Notes under the pieces: generated by a model
The model's database searches: none
Told to the model about the DNA's origin: nothing
The model's input: only the letters and a program-made list of their open reading frames with translations
Assembly (NCBI RefSeq): GCF_018613155.1
Contig: NZ_JAGGQU010000005.1
Span: 1-64,000 of the forward strand
DNA: 64,000 nt
Origin: Bacillus sp. ISL-55
GTDB lineage: Bacteria > Bacillota > Bacilli > Bacillales > Cytobacillaceae
Direction: 5' to 3'
Part shown: positions 25,510-33,802 of the stretch, piece after piece
How positions within the stretch are numbered: position 1 is the stretch's first letter
How the letters are laid out: each line of letters begins with the position of its first letter
Position numbers and translations under genes: made by a program

Positions 25510-25544
25510 AAAAAAGGAGTTCTTTCTTGGAACTCCTTTTTTTA
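25510..25544 (+). terminator. Terminator of the 106-aa gene
   Basis: AAAAAGGAGTTC/GGAACTCCTTTTT stem with T-run. Confidence 0.9.
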
Positions 25545-25582
25545 ACTGGTTACACGATATTTTTGGTCAGTTTTACCAAAAA

Positions 25583-25625
25583 CGTGACTTTTATCAAAGA
25601 GAAGCCTGAAAGAAATTTATATAAT
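25583..25625 (+). promoter_or_regulatory. Fnr-like box and -10 of the 2-oxoacid oxidoreductase operon
   Basis: CGTGA-N6-TCAAA (25583-25598) matches the Bacillus Fnr box TGTGA-N6-TCACA at 8 of 10 defined bases. TATAAT is at 25620-25625; no -35 is recognisable. With a start point near 25632 the box is centred at -41.5, the usual position for Fnr-activated promoters. A 7-bp inverted repeat TTTTGGT/ACCAAAA lies just upstream (25561-25581). Confidence 0.6.
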
Positions 25626-25640
25626 GAAGTTGACATGAAA

Positions 25641-25654
25641 TGAAAACGCTTTCA
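25641..25654 (+). promoter_or_regulatory. cre site (CcpA operator) in the operon leader
   Basis: TGAAAACGCTTTCA is a perfect match to TGWAANCGNTNWCA. It would lie at about +10 to +23, a roadblock/repression position. Confidence 0.85.
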
Positions 25655-25673
25655 ATAAGGGAGGTGGGAACCG

Positions 25674-26351
25674 GTGAAAAAAGGTGCGGACATCACCATT
25701 ATTACCGGCCATTTTGGCAGCGGAAAAACTGAGATCACTATTAATCTGGCACTCGAGGCCAGAAAAATAAATGCCAGGACTGCCGTTGCCGACCTCGATA
25801 TCGTTAATCCTTATTACCGTGCGAGGGACGCAAGAAGAATTTTTGAACAAAATGGAATTGAACTTATTGCACCTGCAAAAAGGCTTGCAGCTGCTGATTT
25901 GCCGATTGTTCCGGGCGATATGAGCAGGGTGATCTATGATCCGGCCTATAAGCTGATCGTCGATGCTGGAGGAGATAAAGACGGAGCTACGGCACTGGGG
26001 CAATTTTATAATGATTGGAAAGACATGAAGCCTGAGGTGCTATTTATTTTAAATGCAAACCGTCCATATGTCAGTACTCTGGAGGGAGCGGTTGAGACAT
26101 TGGAAAAAATCGAAAAAGCCTCAAGGCTTAAGATAACAGGAATTATCAATAACTCCAATGTAGGATCCGAGACGACACTTCAGGATGTGGAAAGAGGATT
26201 GACATTAAGTAAGAAGCTATCTGATACGCTTGGGATTCCTTTGTTGAACACGATCGTACCGCAGCATTTATCAGCAGAAAGTGCAGGAATTGAGTCGGAG
26301 TCCCAGGTAAAAGTGATTTCGAGGTATTTAAAATTGCCATGGGAGATGTAA
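25674..26351 (+). CDS. P-loop ATPase heading the oxidoreductase operon
   Basis: 225-aa nucleotide-binding protein of the MinD/ParA/CobQ class. Walker A is G12-HFGSGKT19; a DLDIVNPYYRARD segment follows (about residue 40) as Walker A' region, and IVDAGGDKDG is the Walker B. The Walker A lacks the usual KGGxGK signature Lys. It is the first gene of a tight operon (15 bp to the next start) with ferredoxin and three oxidoreductase subunits. I infer an assembly, maturation or regulatory role for the enzyme, but nothing in the sequence proves it. GTG start after GGGAGGTGG. Confidence 0.8.
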   Translation: MKKGADITIITGHFGSGKTEITINLALEARKINARTAVADLDIVNPYYRARDARRIFEQNGIELIAPAKRLAAADLPIVPGDMSRVIYDPAYKLIVDAGGDKDGATALGQFYNDWKDMKPEVLFILNANRPYVSTLEGAVETLEKIEKASRLKITGIINNSNVGSETTLQDVERGLTLSKKLSDTLGIPLLNTIVPQHLSAESAGIESESQVKVISRYLKLPWEM

Positions 26352-26365
26352 AGGAGGCAAAAACG

Positions 26366-26596
26366 GTGGAGCAGAGAGTTGTTTTTAATGAAGATACTTG
26401 TAAATCATGCAAGCTGTGTGTGAACGCTTGTCCGACAAATGTGATTTATCTTGCGGATTACTTGAATGAAAAAGGCTACCGGCCGGCGGTTGTGACAGAC
26501 CAGGAAAATTGCATCAGCTGCGGCAAGTGTGCACAGATGTGTCCGGATTCAGTCATCACTGTTTATAGGCCAGAAAAGGCAAGGAAATCTGTATAG
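26366..26596 (+). CDS. 2x[4Fe-4S] ferredoxin subunit of 2-oxoacid oxidoreductase
   Basis: 76-aa ferredoxin with two CX2CX2CX3CP motifs (C12-C15-C18-C22 and C49-C52-C55-C59), each binding a 4Fe-4S cluster. It is the delta subunit that passes electrons from the catalytic core to external ferredoxin. GTG 26366 is preceded by AAGGAGG at 8 bp; the gene starts 14 bp after the ATPase stop and 16 bp before the alpha subunit. Confidence 0.9.
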   Translation: MEQRVVFNEDTCKSCKLCVNACPTNVIYLADYLNEKGYRPAVVTDQENCISCGKCAQMCPDSVITVYRPEKARKSV

Positions 26597-26612
26597 CAAA
26601 GGAGTTTTGACA

Positions 26613-27677
26613 ATGGGGAAAGTACTTATGAAGGGGAACGAGGTCATCGCTGAAGCTGCTGTCCATGCGGGCTGCAAGTATTTTTTCGGCTATCCGATCA
26701 CACCACAGAGTGAGCTCGTTGCCTATATGGCCAGAAGGCTTCCTGAGGTTGGCGGGTTATTTTTACAGGCGGAAAGTGAAGTAGCAGCGATCAATATGGT
26801 ATATGGAGCGGCCGGAACCGGTGTGCGCGTAATGACATCATCATCGAGCCCGGGTTTCAGCTTGAAGCAGGAAGGCATTTCCTACCTGGTTGGTGCAGAA
26901 CTGCCGGCCCTGATTGTGAATGTCGTTCGGGGTGGTCCAGGACTTGGAAATATCCAGCCTGCGCAATCGGACTATTTTCAGGTGACGAAGGGAGGCGGCC
27001 ATGGAGATTACCATACTCCGGTCCTTGCTCCATCGACGCTTCAGGAGATCATTGACCTGACAGAAGCGGCATTTGATATTGCTGACCGTTACCGGACGCC
27101 AGTTATCCTGCTAGGGGACGGCATGCTCGGACAGATGATGGAACCGGTTGAGTTCAAGGAATTGAGCGAGAGGAAGCCGGAACAAAAGGAATGGGCTACC
27201 ACGGGCACACGCGGTGATGGGAAACCAAGAATTATCTCTTCACTAGAATTGAATGCAGATGCACTCGAAAAACGGAATGAACTTTTACAGAAAAAGTTTG
27301 CCATGATCAAGCAGAATGAAGTCAGATACGAAACCTATGAAATTGAGGATGCCGATTATATCGTAACTGCTTACGGAACAGCGGCAAGGATTGCCATGAA
27401 TGCGATCAATAAAGCCCGGAAAGACGGTTTGAAAATTGGGATGATCAGGCCTATCACACTTTGGCCATTCCCTGAGCAGCCGTTCATAGAAACCCGTGAT
27501 AGGGTGAAGGGCTATCTCTCAGTCGAGATGAGCGCAGGCCAGATGGTTGAGGATGTCAGACTTGCTGTCGAGGGCAAGGCACCGGTTTCCTTCTTTGGGC
27601 GCACTGGCGGGGTTGTTCCTACGCAGGAAGAAATTTATGATCAAATCATTCAGCTGGCAGGGGGTGTCGAGGTATGA
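26613..27677 (+). CDS. vorB: 2-oxoacid:ferredoxin oxidoreductase alpha subunit (VorB/KorA type)
   Basis: 354 aa. The start [21 protein letters not shown] followed by [12 protein letters not shown] is typical of the VorB/KorA alpha subunit; [32 protein letters not shown] continues domain I, and [13 protein letters not shown] lies in the C-terminal domain II. The enzyme oxidatively decarboxylates a branched-chain 2-oxoacid or 2-oxoglutarate with CoA, reducing ferredoxin. Substrate cannot be settled from sequence. The stop overlaps the beta-subunit start (ATGA), so translation is coupled. Confidence 0.88.
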   Translation: MGKVLMKGNEVIAEAAVHAGCKYFFGYPITPQSELVAYMARRLPEVGGLFLQAESEVAAINMVYGAAGTGVRVMTSSSSPGFSLKQEGISYLVGAELPALIVNVVRGGPGLGNIQPAQSDYFQVTKGGGHGDYHTPVLAPSTLQEIIDLTEAAFDIADRYRTPVILLGDGMLGQMMEPVEFKELSERKPEQKEWATTGTRGDGKPRIISSLELNADALEKRNELLQKKFAMIKQNEVRYETYEIEDADYIVTAYGTAARIAMNAINKARKDGLKIGMIRPITLWPFPEQPFIETRDRVKGYLSVEMSAGQMVEDVRLAVEGKAPVSFFGRTGGVVPTQEEIYDQIIQLAGGVEV

Positions 27678-28432
27678 CAATGAAGACTGTGTTTGAGAAA
27701 ACAACCGGATTAACTGATAACCAGACCCACTATTGTCCCGGCTGTACGCACGGAATCATCCACAGGATGGTAGGCGAGGTTCTTGAAGAAATGGGCATTT
27801 TGGAAGATACAGTTGGAGTCGCTTCTGTCGGATGCTCTGTGTTGTCCTATGAATATTTCAATTGTGATATGACACAGGCTGCGCATGGCAGGGCTCCTGC
27901 TGTCGCGACAGGAATTAAGCGTGTCCTGCCTGACCGTTTTGTTTTTACCTACCAGGGAGATGGCGACCTTGCTTCGATTGGGATTGCTGAGGCTGTCCAT
28001 GCTGCAGCAAGAGGTGAAAACATCACCGTTATTTTTGTGAATAATGCGATTTATGGAATGACTGGAGGACAAATGGCGCCTACAACACTGGTTGGCCAGA
28101 AAACGGCTACGACTCCATTTGGCAGGGATGGAAGCATCCAGGGACTGCCGATTCGGGTAAGTGAGATGCTGTCAACTCTGGATGGAACAGCCTATATCGA
28201 ACGAGTTTCCACGCATGATGTGCCGAATATCCTTAAAGCGAAGAAAGCGATTCGCAAAGCATTTGAAACACAGAAGCAGGGGCTGGGTTTCTCGATGGTC
28301 GAGATTCTGTCCAGCTGTCCGACGAACTGGGGCCTTGATCCCAATGAATCTCTCGATTGGATTAAGGACAATATGGTGCCTGCCTATCCTCTTGGCGTGT
28401 ATAAGGATTCACGGAAAGGGGATGGCCGGTGA
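27674..28432 (+). CDS. 2-oxoacid:ferredoxin oxidoreductase beta subunit (TPP-binding)
   Basis: 252 aa. Thiamine-pyrophosphate subunit: N-terminal [26 protein letters not shown], the TPP motif [17 protein letters not shown]...[16 protein letters not shown], and SCPTNWG near the C-terminus. It works with the alpha, gamma and ferredoxin subunits. Overlaps alpha by 4 bp and gamma by 1 bp. Confidence 0.9.
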   Translation: MTMKTVFEKTTGLTDNQTHYCPGCTHGIIHRMVGEVLEEMGILEDTVGVASVGCSVLSYEYFNCDMTQAAHGRAPAVATGIKRVLPDRFVFTYQGDGDLASIGIAEAVHAAARGENITVIFVNNAIYGMTGGQMAPTTLVGQKTATTPFGRDGSIQGLPIRVSEMLSTLDGTAYIERVSTHDVPNILKAKKAIRKAFETQKQGLGFSMVEILSSCPTNWGLDPNESLDWIKDNMVPAYPLGVYKDSRKGDGR

Positions 28433-28977
28433 TGGAGGAAATTTTGATTGCCGGTTTTGGCGGCCAGGGAGTCATGTCGATGGGCCAGCTGATTGCCTAT
28501 GCTGGGATGACTGAAGGTAAGTTTGTATCATGGCTGCCTTCCTACGGTCCCGAGCAGCGCGGCGGAACTGCCAACTGTGCAGTCGTCGTCAGTGAGGAAC
28601 AGGTAGGTTCACCACTTGTGTCACGGCCGACGACAGCAATTGTCCTGAATAATCCGTCATATGAAAAGTTTGAACCGATGGTCAGAGCAGGCGGGTTATT
28701 AGTTGTGAACTCATCATTGATTACAAAAGTGTCAGCCAGGACTGACATAAGAGTTTTAAATATTGATGCAACCGACAAGGCAAATGAGCTGGGCAATCCA
28801 AAAGTCGCAAATATGATTCTGCTTGGGGCATTCCTGGAGGAAACGGGTATCCTGTCTGATGAATCAATTTTGGAAGCCTTGAAGAAAGTGCTTTCCCCGG
28901 AAAAGCACTCTTTATTGGAAATCAATCGCCAGGCGCTTGAACTTGGGCGTTCATTGATTAAAACACCTATGCTTTAG
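28432..28977 (+). CDS. 2-oxoacid:ferredoxin oxidoreductase gamma subunit
   Basis: 181 aa. Gamma-subunit fold with ILIAGFGGQGVMSMGQLIAYAGM at the N-terminus and SWLPSYGPEQRGGTANCAVVVS. ATG 28432 shares its A with the beta-subunit stop; GTG 28429 is an alternative. Last gene of the operon, followed by a terminator. Confidence 0.9.
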   Translation: MEEILIAGFGGQGVMSMGQLIAYAGMTEGKFVSWLPSYGPEQRGGTANCAVVVSEEQVGSPLVSRPTTAIVLNNPSYEKFEPMVRAGGLLVVNSSLITKVSARTDIRVLNIDATDKANELGNPKVANMILLGAFLEETGILSDESILEALKKVLSPEKHSLLEINRQALELGRSLIKTPML

Positions 28978-29021
28978 TATAGGCTGAGCCTGAAAAAGAG
29001 ACTGCCACATTTGAATCATTG

Positions 29022-29055
29022 CAAAAACGCTGCCAACGAATGGCAGCGTTTTTAT
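29022..29055 (+). terminator. Terminator of the oxidoreductase operon
   Basis: AAAAACGCTGCCA/TGGCAGCGTTTTT stem with 5-nt loop. Confidence 0.9.
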
Positions 29056-29082
29056 TGCTGTATTAGAAAGTATAAATTTTTC

Positions 29083-29213
29083 ACTTAGATTAGTGTCTAG
29101 CTCCAGCGCCTAGCCCCTCGAGACGTTTCGGCCCTGCCAATGAAGTCAAAGAGCGACTTCACTGTCAGGCCCTCCAACGCTTGTCGGGGCTGAACAAGGC
29201 GCTTGCGCTTTTC
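29083..29213. repeat. GC-rich hairpin repeat, copy A
   Basis: Begins ACTTAGATTAGTGTCTAGCT and carries GCGCCTAGCCCC paired with GGGGCTGAACAAGGCGC, with an inner TGAAGTCA...GACTTCA hairpin. Copies B and C are at 36486-36673 and 43317-43436. It fills the convergent gap after the oxidoreductase operon. Confidence 0.85.
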
Positions 29214-29227
29214 TAATGTGTCATACC

Positions 29228-29752
29228 TTATCCCAAAAGCTCTAAAATTAAAGGAACGGCTGCCTGTAGTGTAGGTGCCTTCTTGTCGGCACTTGTTTCA
29301 TCGGTTCCGATAAAAACAGTTTTGCAGCCTGCTTTTTTACCGGCTTCGATATCGCGCTCGTGATCCCCGACCATGACGCTCCCTGTCAATTCGATATCAT
29401 GCCTGCTGGCAAGGGCAAGGAGCATTCCGGCATTTGGTTTGCGGCATTCACAGCCTGCCTTAGGTTTATGCGGGCAGTAGGCAACCTCCTTGATATGGCC
29501 GCCATGCTCCCTGATCAATTCAACCATGTGATCATGGATTTCGTGCAGGCGCTTTTCCTTCAGGAATCCAAGTCCGACTCCTCCCTGATTGGTGACTACA
29601 AATATTTCATAGCCAGCCTTGCTCAAGTCTGCGACTGCTTCTGCAGCACCCTCAAGGAGATAAAGATCTTCAGGAGTGTTAACGAATTTTACCCGGTCAG
29701 ATAATACCTCATTGAGGACCCCGTCCCTGTCCAAAAATATTGCTTTCTTCAT
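29228..29752 (-). CDS. HAD-IIIA phosphatase (GmhB/HisB-N type)
   Basis: 174-aa HAD hydrolase: D8-R-D10-GVLNE nucleophile motif, VVTNQGGVG (motif II), CPHKPKAGCECRKP (zinc-binding loop), VMVGDHERDIEAGKKAG (motif IV). The family includes D,D-heptose 1,7-bisphosphate phosphatase; with no heptose genes nearby the true substrate is unknown. Start overlaps the stop of the upstream glycosylase gene by 4 bp, so the two are an operon. Confidence 0.85.
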   Translation of the reverse strand: MKKAIFLDRDGVLNEVLSDRVKFVNTPEDLYLLEGAAEAVADLSKAGYEIFVVTNQGGVGLGFLKEKRLHEIHDHMVELIREHGGHIKEVAYCPHKPKAGCECRKPNAGMLLALASRHDIELTGSVMVGDHERDIEAGKKAGCKTVFIGTDETSADKKAPTLQAAVPLILELLG

Positions 29753-30408
29753 TTTGTTCCTCCGTTTTTCCTAACATCTTTTACTTCTATTATCTTTTCG
29801 GCATTCTGATGTCTTGATACATAGCGATTTCCGGTAATCCAAAAACGCCATGGATAGTCTCTTGCCTCTCCTGAATTGTCTATGCCGATTCTTTTCCCAG
29901 AGGAAATGCTCTCAGGTAAAAACCCTTCGGAGATGAACAGTGGCTTCTCTGTTAAGCGATGCCCGTAATCGGATGTATTTATGCCCATTGCTTTCGTCAG
30001 CTTTCCAGGTCCATTGGTGAGATTGGCTGACTCCGGCATACCTCTGCGATTAACCATTAAGTCGATTCCTTCTACAGGTTCGATGGCCCTGATCAAAACT
30101 GCTTCTGGCTTGCCGTTTTCCCCGCTGACAACATTGAATAGTGTGTGGGTGTGCATTACATAAGTATAGGCTAGACCAGCTTCATGAAACATGATCTCAG
30201 TCCTTTTCGTCCTGCGGTTATTATAGCTGTGTGCCGCTTTGTCCATTGGACCGACATAGGCTTCTGTCTCCACAATAATTCCAGCGGCTGTTCCTTCTTC
30301 CGTTTCTTTCACTAAAATGCATCCCAGGAGCGATATCGCCAATTCGAGGGTAGGCTGCTGATAGAACTTATTGTCAAGTGCCTGGAAAGTATCACATTGT
30401 TTTGACAT
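29749..30408 (-). CDS. DNA-3-methyladenine glycosylase (AAG/MPG family)
   Basis: 219-aa base-excision repair enzyme that removes alkylated purines. Family segments: LAISLLGCILVKE, IIVETEAYVGPMDKAAHSYNNRRTKRTEIMF (catalytic Glu and Tyr region), YTYVMHTHTLFNVVSGENGKPEAVLIRAIEP, NGPGKLTKAMGI. AGGAGG precedes the ATG. First gene of a two-gene operon with the HAD phosphatase. Confidence 0.93.
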   Translation of the reverse strand: MSKQCDTFQALDNKFYQQPTLELAISLLGCILVKETEEGTAAGIIVETEAYVGPMDKAAHSYNNRRTKRTEIMFHEAGLAYTYVMHTHTLFNVVSGENGKPEAVLIRAIEPVEGIDLMVNRRGMPESANLTNGPGKLTKAMGINTSDYGHRLTEKPLFISEGFLPESISSGKRIGIDNSGEARDYPWRFWITGNRYVSRHQNAEKIIEVKDVRKNGGTK

Positions 30409-30505
30409 AAAACCTCCTAATAGCTCTTTTTAATCTTTATACCCTGCAGGTGAATGACTCATCCATTATCTTTCACCTTAAATACTTAGTATTTTTTTGA
30501 AAAAA

Positions 30506-30810
30506 GGCTCTTTTTAAACTTGGCTGTTGATTTTCGTTCCAGGCGCTTCGCTTTCCGCGGGGAAGAATTATGAAAAATCCCAAAATCCGGATTTTTCAAA
30601 GATCAAATTCTTCCTTGCAGTCGGGGAGCCTCCTCAGCGCTTAAGCGCCTCCGGGGTCTCCCCATGACTTGCTCATCCCGCAGGACATTGAATGGGCTTC
30701 CCCGAAACTGCCCACGCACGATGAAAATGCGTTAGCATTTTCGGAGGAGTCTTCGCGCCTTCCACTACAATCAACAGGATGTAAAAACAACATTTAGCTT
30801 TAACAGAGCC
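30506..30810. mobile_element. MITE-like element, copy 2 (305 bp, inverted)
   Basis: Same element as 13491-13730 in opposite orientation, with GGCTC.../TTAACAGAGCC ends, and about 60 bp longer because of an extra segment near 30687-30750. Flanks TGAAAAAA and TAAAAAAA might be an imperfect target duplication. Non-coding; lies in the 490-bp divergent gap before ytvI. Confidence 0.65.
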
Positions 30811-30898
30811 TAAAAAAATAGCGGATAGACCAAAGATAGTTTATAGTATTTTTAAAGGTCAGACAGTTTTAATTTCCGTTAGGGGAGTATCAAATTAT

Positions 30899-31930
30899 AT
30901 GTGGAAAAAATGGGTATGGATTGCAGTGATTGCTGCAGTTGTTTTTTTCCTTGTTCCATATAGCCTTCCGCTCATTTTTGCTGTGTTAACAGCAGTCATG
31001 CTCGAAGGAATGGTTCAATGGATTATGAAAAGATTTTCATTCAAGCGTCTTCAGGCTGTCATCGGAGTATTTATCAGCTATGTGCTCCTGTTAGGTGTTA
31101 TTGGATATAACCTGGTTTCGATTATCGCCCATCAAGCGGTATCCTTATCCGAGCGAACTCCTACATTCGTAAGGGACATTTACAGAACAGCGATTCTTCC
31201 TTTGATGGGCAAGTGGGAATTTTACTCAAAAAACTTCCCGATAGAAGTCATTGACCAGATTGAAGCGACGATTGAAAAGAATATAAACACTCTTGATTCG
31301 TTCCTGCAGCAATTCATTGCTGGCATCATCAATCTGCTCACGGCAATACCTGGGTTCATGATTGAGTTTCTTGTTTATCTTATTGCGTTATTTTTGTTCA
31401 GTCTGGAGCTGCCTAATCTTAAAATGAAGCTTGAATCCCATTTGAAGGAGCAAACCCGGCAGAAGGTCTTCCTGGTTGGAAGCCAGTTGAATAAGGCAGG
31501 GATAGGTTTTTTAAAAGCGCAGGTCATCCTGAGTTTGGTCACCTTCATTATGGCGATGGCAGGATTGAGCATATTAGATGTTAAATATACGGGACTGCTG
31601 TCATTGTTGATTGTCATTGTCGATATCCTGCCGATTCTTGGAACCGGATCGGTCCTTGTTCCCTGGGCCGTTATTGCGATTCTGCAGGATAATCATTTTC
31701 TGGGAATAGGATTAATCATTTTGTTTCTGGTCATCACCGTTGTCCGCAGGGTGATTGAGCCAAAGATATATTCATCAAATCTCGGCATTTCGCCGCTTGC
31801 CTCCTTGATCAGCATGTATATTGGACTCAAACTGCTCGGGCTTTCCGGGATTTTTATCGGTCCGATTATCGTAATCATCTACGAGACTTTAAGGAAAGCA
31901 AATGTAATTCGGCTTAATTTTAAGATTTGA
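30899..31930 (+). CDS. ytvI: AI-2E family transporter, YtvI-like sporulation membrane protein
   Basis: 343 aa with about eight transmembrane helices and a central soluble coil (about residues 70-150). C-terminal VDILPILGTGSVLVPWAVIAIL and LGISPLASLISMYIGLKLLGLSGIFIGPIIVII are typical of the AI-2E/PerM family; pattern and context (next to sspH) fit B. subtilis YtvI, made in sporulation. Transported substrate unknown. AGGGGAG lies 11 bp before the ATG. Confidence 0.85.
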   Translation: MWKKWVWIAVIAAVVFFLVPYSLPLIFAVLTAVMLEGMVQWIMKRFSFKRLQAVIGVFISYVLLLGVIGYNLVSIIAHQAVSLSERTPTFVRDIYRTAILPLMGKWEFYSKNFPIEVIDQIEATIEKNINTLDSFLQQFIAGIINLLTAIPGFMIEFLVYLIALFLFSLELPNLKMKLESHLKEQTRQKVFLVGSQLNKAGIGFLKAQVILSLVTFIMAMAGLSILDVKYTGLLSLLIVIVDILPILGTGSVLVPWAVIAILQDNHFLGIGLIILFLVITVVRRVIEPKIYSSNLGISPLASLISMYIGLKLLGLSGIFIGPIIVIIYETLRKANVIRLNFKI

Positions 31931-32008
31931 ATTTCAGCTCATTTTTTTGGATAGCAGCACATGATTAAGCATAAATTATGTTTGTTACCAAGAAGGAGGA
32001 ACGCAGGA

Positions 32009-32188
32009 ATGAATATAGGCCGCGCAAAAGAAATTGTAGAGTCAGCAGATATGATTAATGTAACTTATGATGGGGCGCCAATCATCATCCAGCATGTTGA
32101 CGAAACGACCAAAATGGCAAGGATTTATTCAAAGTCAGAACCGGATGTTGAAAGAGACGTACCAGTCTTGAATTTAATAGAGGAATAG
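32009..32188 (+). CDS. sspH: Small acid-soluble spore protein SspH, copy 1
   Basis: 59-aa H-type SASP, a minor spore-core protein. MNIGRAKEIVESADMINVTYDGAPIIIQHVDE matches the family; a second copy is at 40278-40460. AAGGAGGAACG lies before the ATG; the upstream in-frame ATG at 31961 has no site. Terminator follows. Confidence 0.9.
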   Translation: MNIGRAKEIVESADMINVTYDGAPIIIQHVDETTKMARIYSKSEPDVERDVPVLNLIEE

Positions 32189-32221
32189 AAAAACGGGAGA
32201 ATCTACGTCTCCCGTTTTTCT
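32189..32221 (+). terminator. Terminator of sspH copy 1
   Basis: AAAAACGGGAGA/TCTCCCGTTTTT stem; it overlaps the last codons of the converging kinase gene. Confidence 0.88.
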
Positions 32222-33477
32222 ACGTTATAAAGCGGTAATGTAATCTTGAATTGGGTGCCTTCGTTAAGTTTGCTTTTAACGTTTACCGTACCGCCCATTT
32301 CATGGATAATCTTATTCACGACCATCATGCCCAGCCCGGTGCCTTTTTCTGCCTTGGTTGAAAAGTAAGGTTCCCCGATTTTGGCCAATTGCTGTGGAGA
32401 CATGCCGCATCCTGTATCTACGATCGTTATTGATACATGGTTTTTAGCCATTTCACGGCAGCTGATCACCAGGTCACCGCCGTTTGGCATAGCCTCAATG
32501 CCGTTTTTGATGATATTGAGTATACATTGATGGAATTTGGCGGCTTCACCTGCGACATTCATTCCCGCCATCAAATCCTTTTTAATATTCACCGAAAAAT
32601 GATTTGCATAAGGATGGATGAGCTCAAGTGCTTTCTCAATTTCTTCTTTTACATAGATGGATGAATCCATTTTCAGTTGTGGTTTGGCGAAATTAAGGTA
32701 ATCTTTAATGATCGTTTCTGCACGATCGAGTTCATCAATGGCAGTATTCAAATAATAGAGTCTCTTGTTTTCCTCAATGGCAGGATCCTTAAGCATTTGC
32801 AGGAATCCTCGTGTGACCGTAAGCGGGTTACGCACCTCATGACTCACGCTCGCCGCCAACTGTGAGACAACCTCAATCTTATCGGACTTGATGACAGCAT
32901 TATGTAAAAACTGGTTCTGCATCATGATTTCAATATAATAAGTCACAATGAAAATTCCGGCAGAAAGGGTCAGGCCGTATAAGAGCATGAATTGAAAATT
33001 AGACAAGTCGTCAAATACCGCCGCCTTCATCAGGAAAATGAGGATTGTATAGAATAGTGCGACTGTCACAACAGTAAGCAATTTCCTTATCAGCGGGAAA
33101 GAATTGAACTTATTTGATAGGTAAGCGGTTAATACGCTGATTGTAAGCATATTGAAAAAATTGATCCAAACCCCATTGCCGCCGAAGGGGATTCTTGCTG
33201 CTACAACGATGATGAAAAGCATGATGCTAACAACTGGACCGCCGTACAGCCCTCCGAGGACCACAGGAATCAAACGCAGATCAAAGATGAAATGAGAACT
33301 GCCAATCACCGTAAAAGACATGCAAAACAGGATTTGGATTCCGCCCAGGACAATAACGAAGAATTTGGCGTGCTTCCTATATAAATTTGTGAATTTGTTA
33401 ACGATAAAATATTGGAACACAAATGTAGAAAACAGGATGAAGATCAGATTCAATACAAGAACTGTTAATTGGTCCAT
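32203..33477 (-). CDS. Sensor histidine kinase, KinB-like (LytS-type 5TM)
   Basis: 424 aa. N-terminal membrane domain of about six helices (5TMR_LYT type), then HisKA with the phosphoacceptor in AASVSHEVRNPLTVTRGFLQML and an HATPase_c domain (NIIKNGIEAMPNGG, DTGCGM, KGTGLGM). Size and architecture match KinB, a sporulation phosphorelay kinase; no response regulator is adjacent, as expected for an orphan kinase. ATG 33477 follows TGGAGAT. The proximity to sspH fits but does not prove a sporulation role. Confidence 0.85.
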   Translation of the reverse strand: MDQLTVLVLNLIFILFSTFVFQYFIVNKFTNLYRKHAKFFVIVLGGIQILFCMSFTVIGSSHFIFDLRLIPVVLGGLYGGPVVSIMLFIIVVAARIPFGGNGVWINFFNMLTISVLTAYLSNKFNSFPLIRKLLTVVTVALFYTILIFLMKAAVFDDLSNFQFMLLYGLTLSAGIFIVTYYIEIMMQNQFLHNAVIKSDKIEVVSQLAASVSHEVRNPLTVTRGFLQMLKDPAIEENKRLYYLNTAIDELDRAETIIKDYLNFAKPQLKMDSSIYVKEEIEKALELIHPYANHFSVNIKKDLMAGMNVAGEAAKFHQCILNIIKNGIEAMPNGGDLVISCREMAKNHVSITIVDTGCGMSPQQLAKIGEPYFSTKAEKGTGLGMMVVNKIIHEMGGTVNVKSKLNEGTQFKITLPLYNVEKRET

Positions 33478-33737
33478 AGTCTTAATCTCCAGTCGACAAG
33501 GAGCGGCCTGCTCCATCAAAAAGTAAGTTTGTTTAAAAAGACAAATTATTCAAATATATTACTTTTACTTTAACACAAAATTGATTCAAGTTGTTTTTTA
33601 TAATGACTATTTTTTCGCACTAGTTGCTTTTTGGAAATGTTCTTAAATATAAAGGTAAGGGCTTTTTTTCGACGTGACTTCTCTAACGGAAAGGAATGAA
33701 TATCCAAGGTTTGGATTAATGATGTCCAAGCGGATTA

Positions 33738-33768
33738 TTGGATGGCCCTAATAACTTGGCGATATACT
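33738..33768 (+). promoter_or_regulatory. Possible promoter of the glutaredoxin-like gene
   Basis: TTGGAT 33738-33743 and TATACT 33763-33768, spacer 19 bp (longer than ideal). The rest of 33478-33737 holds no gene that I can see, only a small ATCCAA/TTGGAT palindrome at 33702-33716. Confidence 0.45.
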
Positions 33769-33802
33769 ATTTGTACAAAAATACAGCGGGGAGGAAGCCC
33801 AT

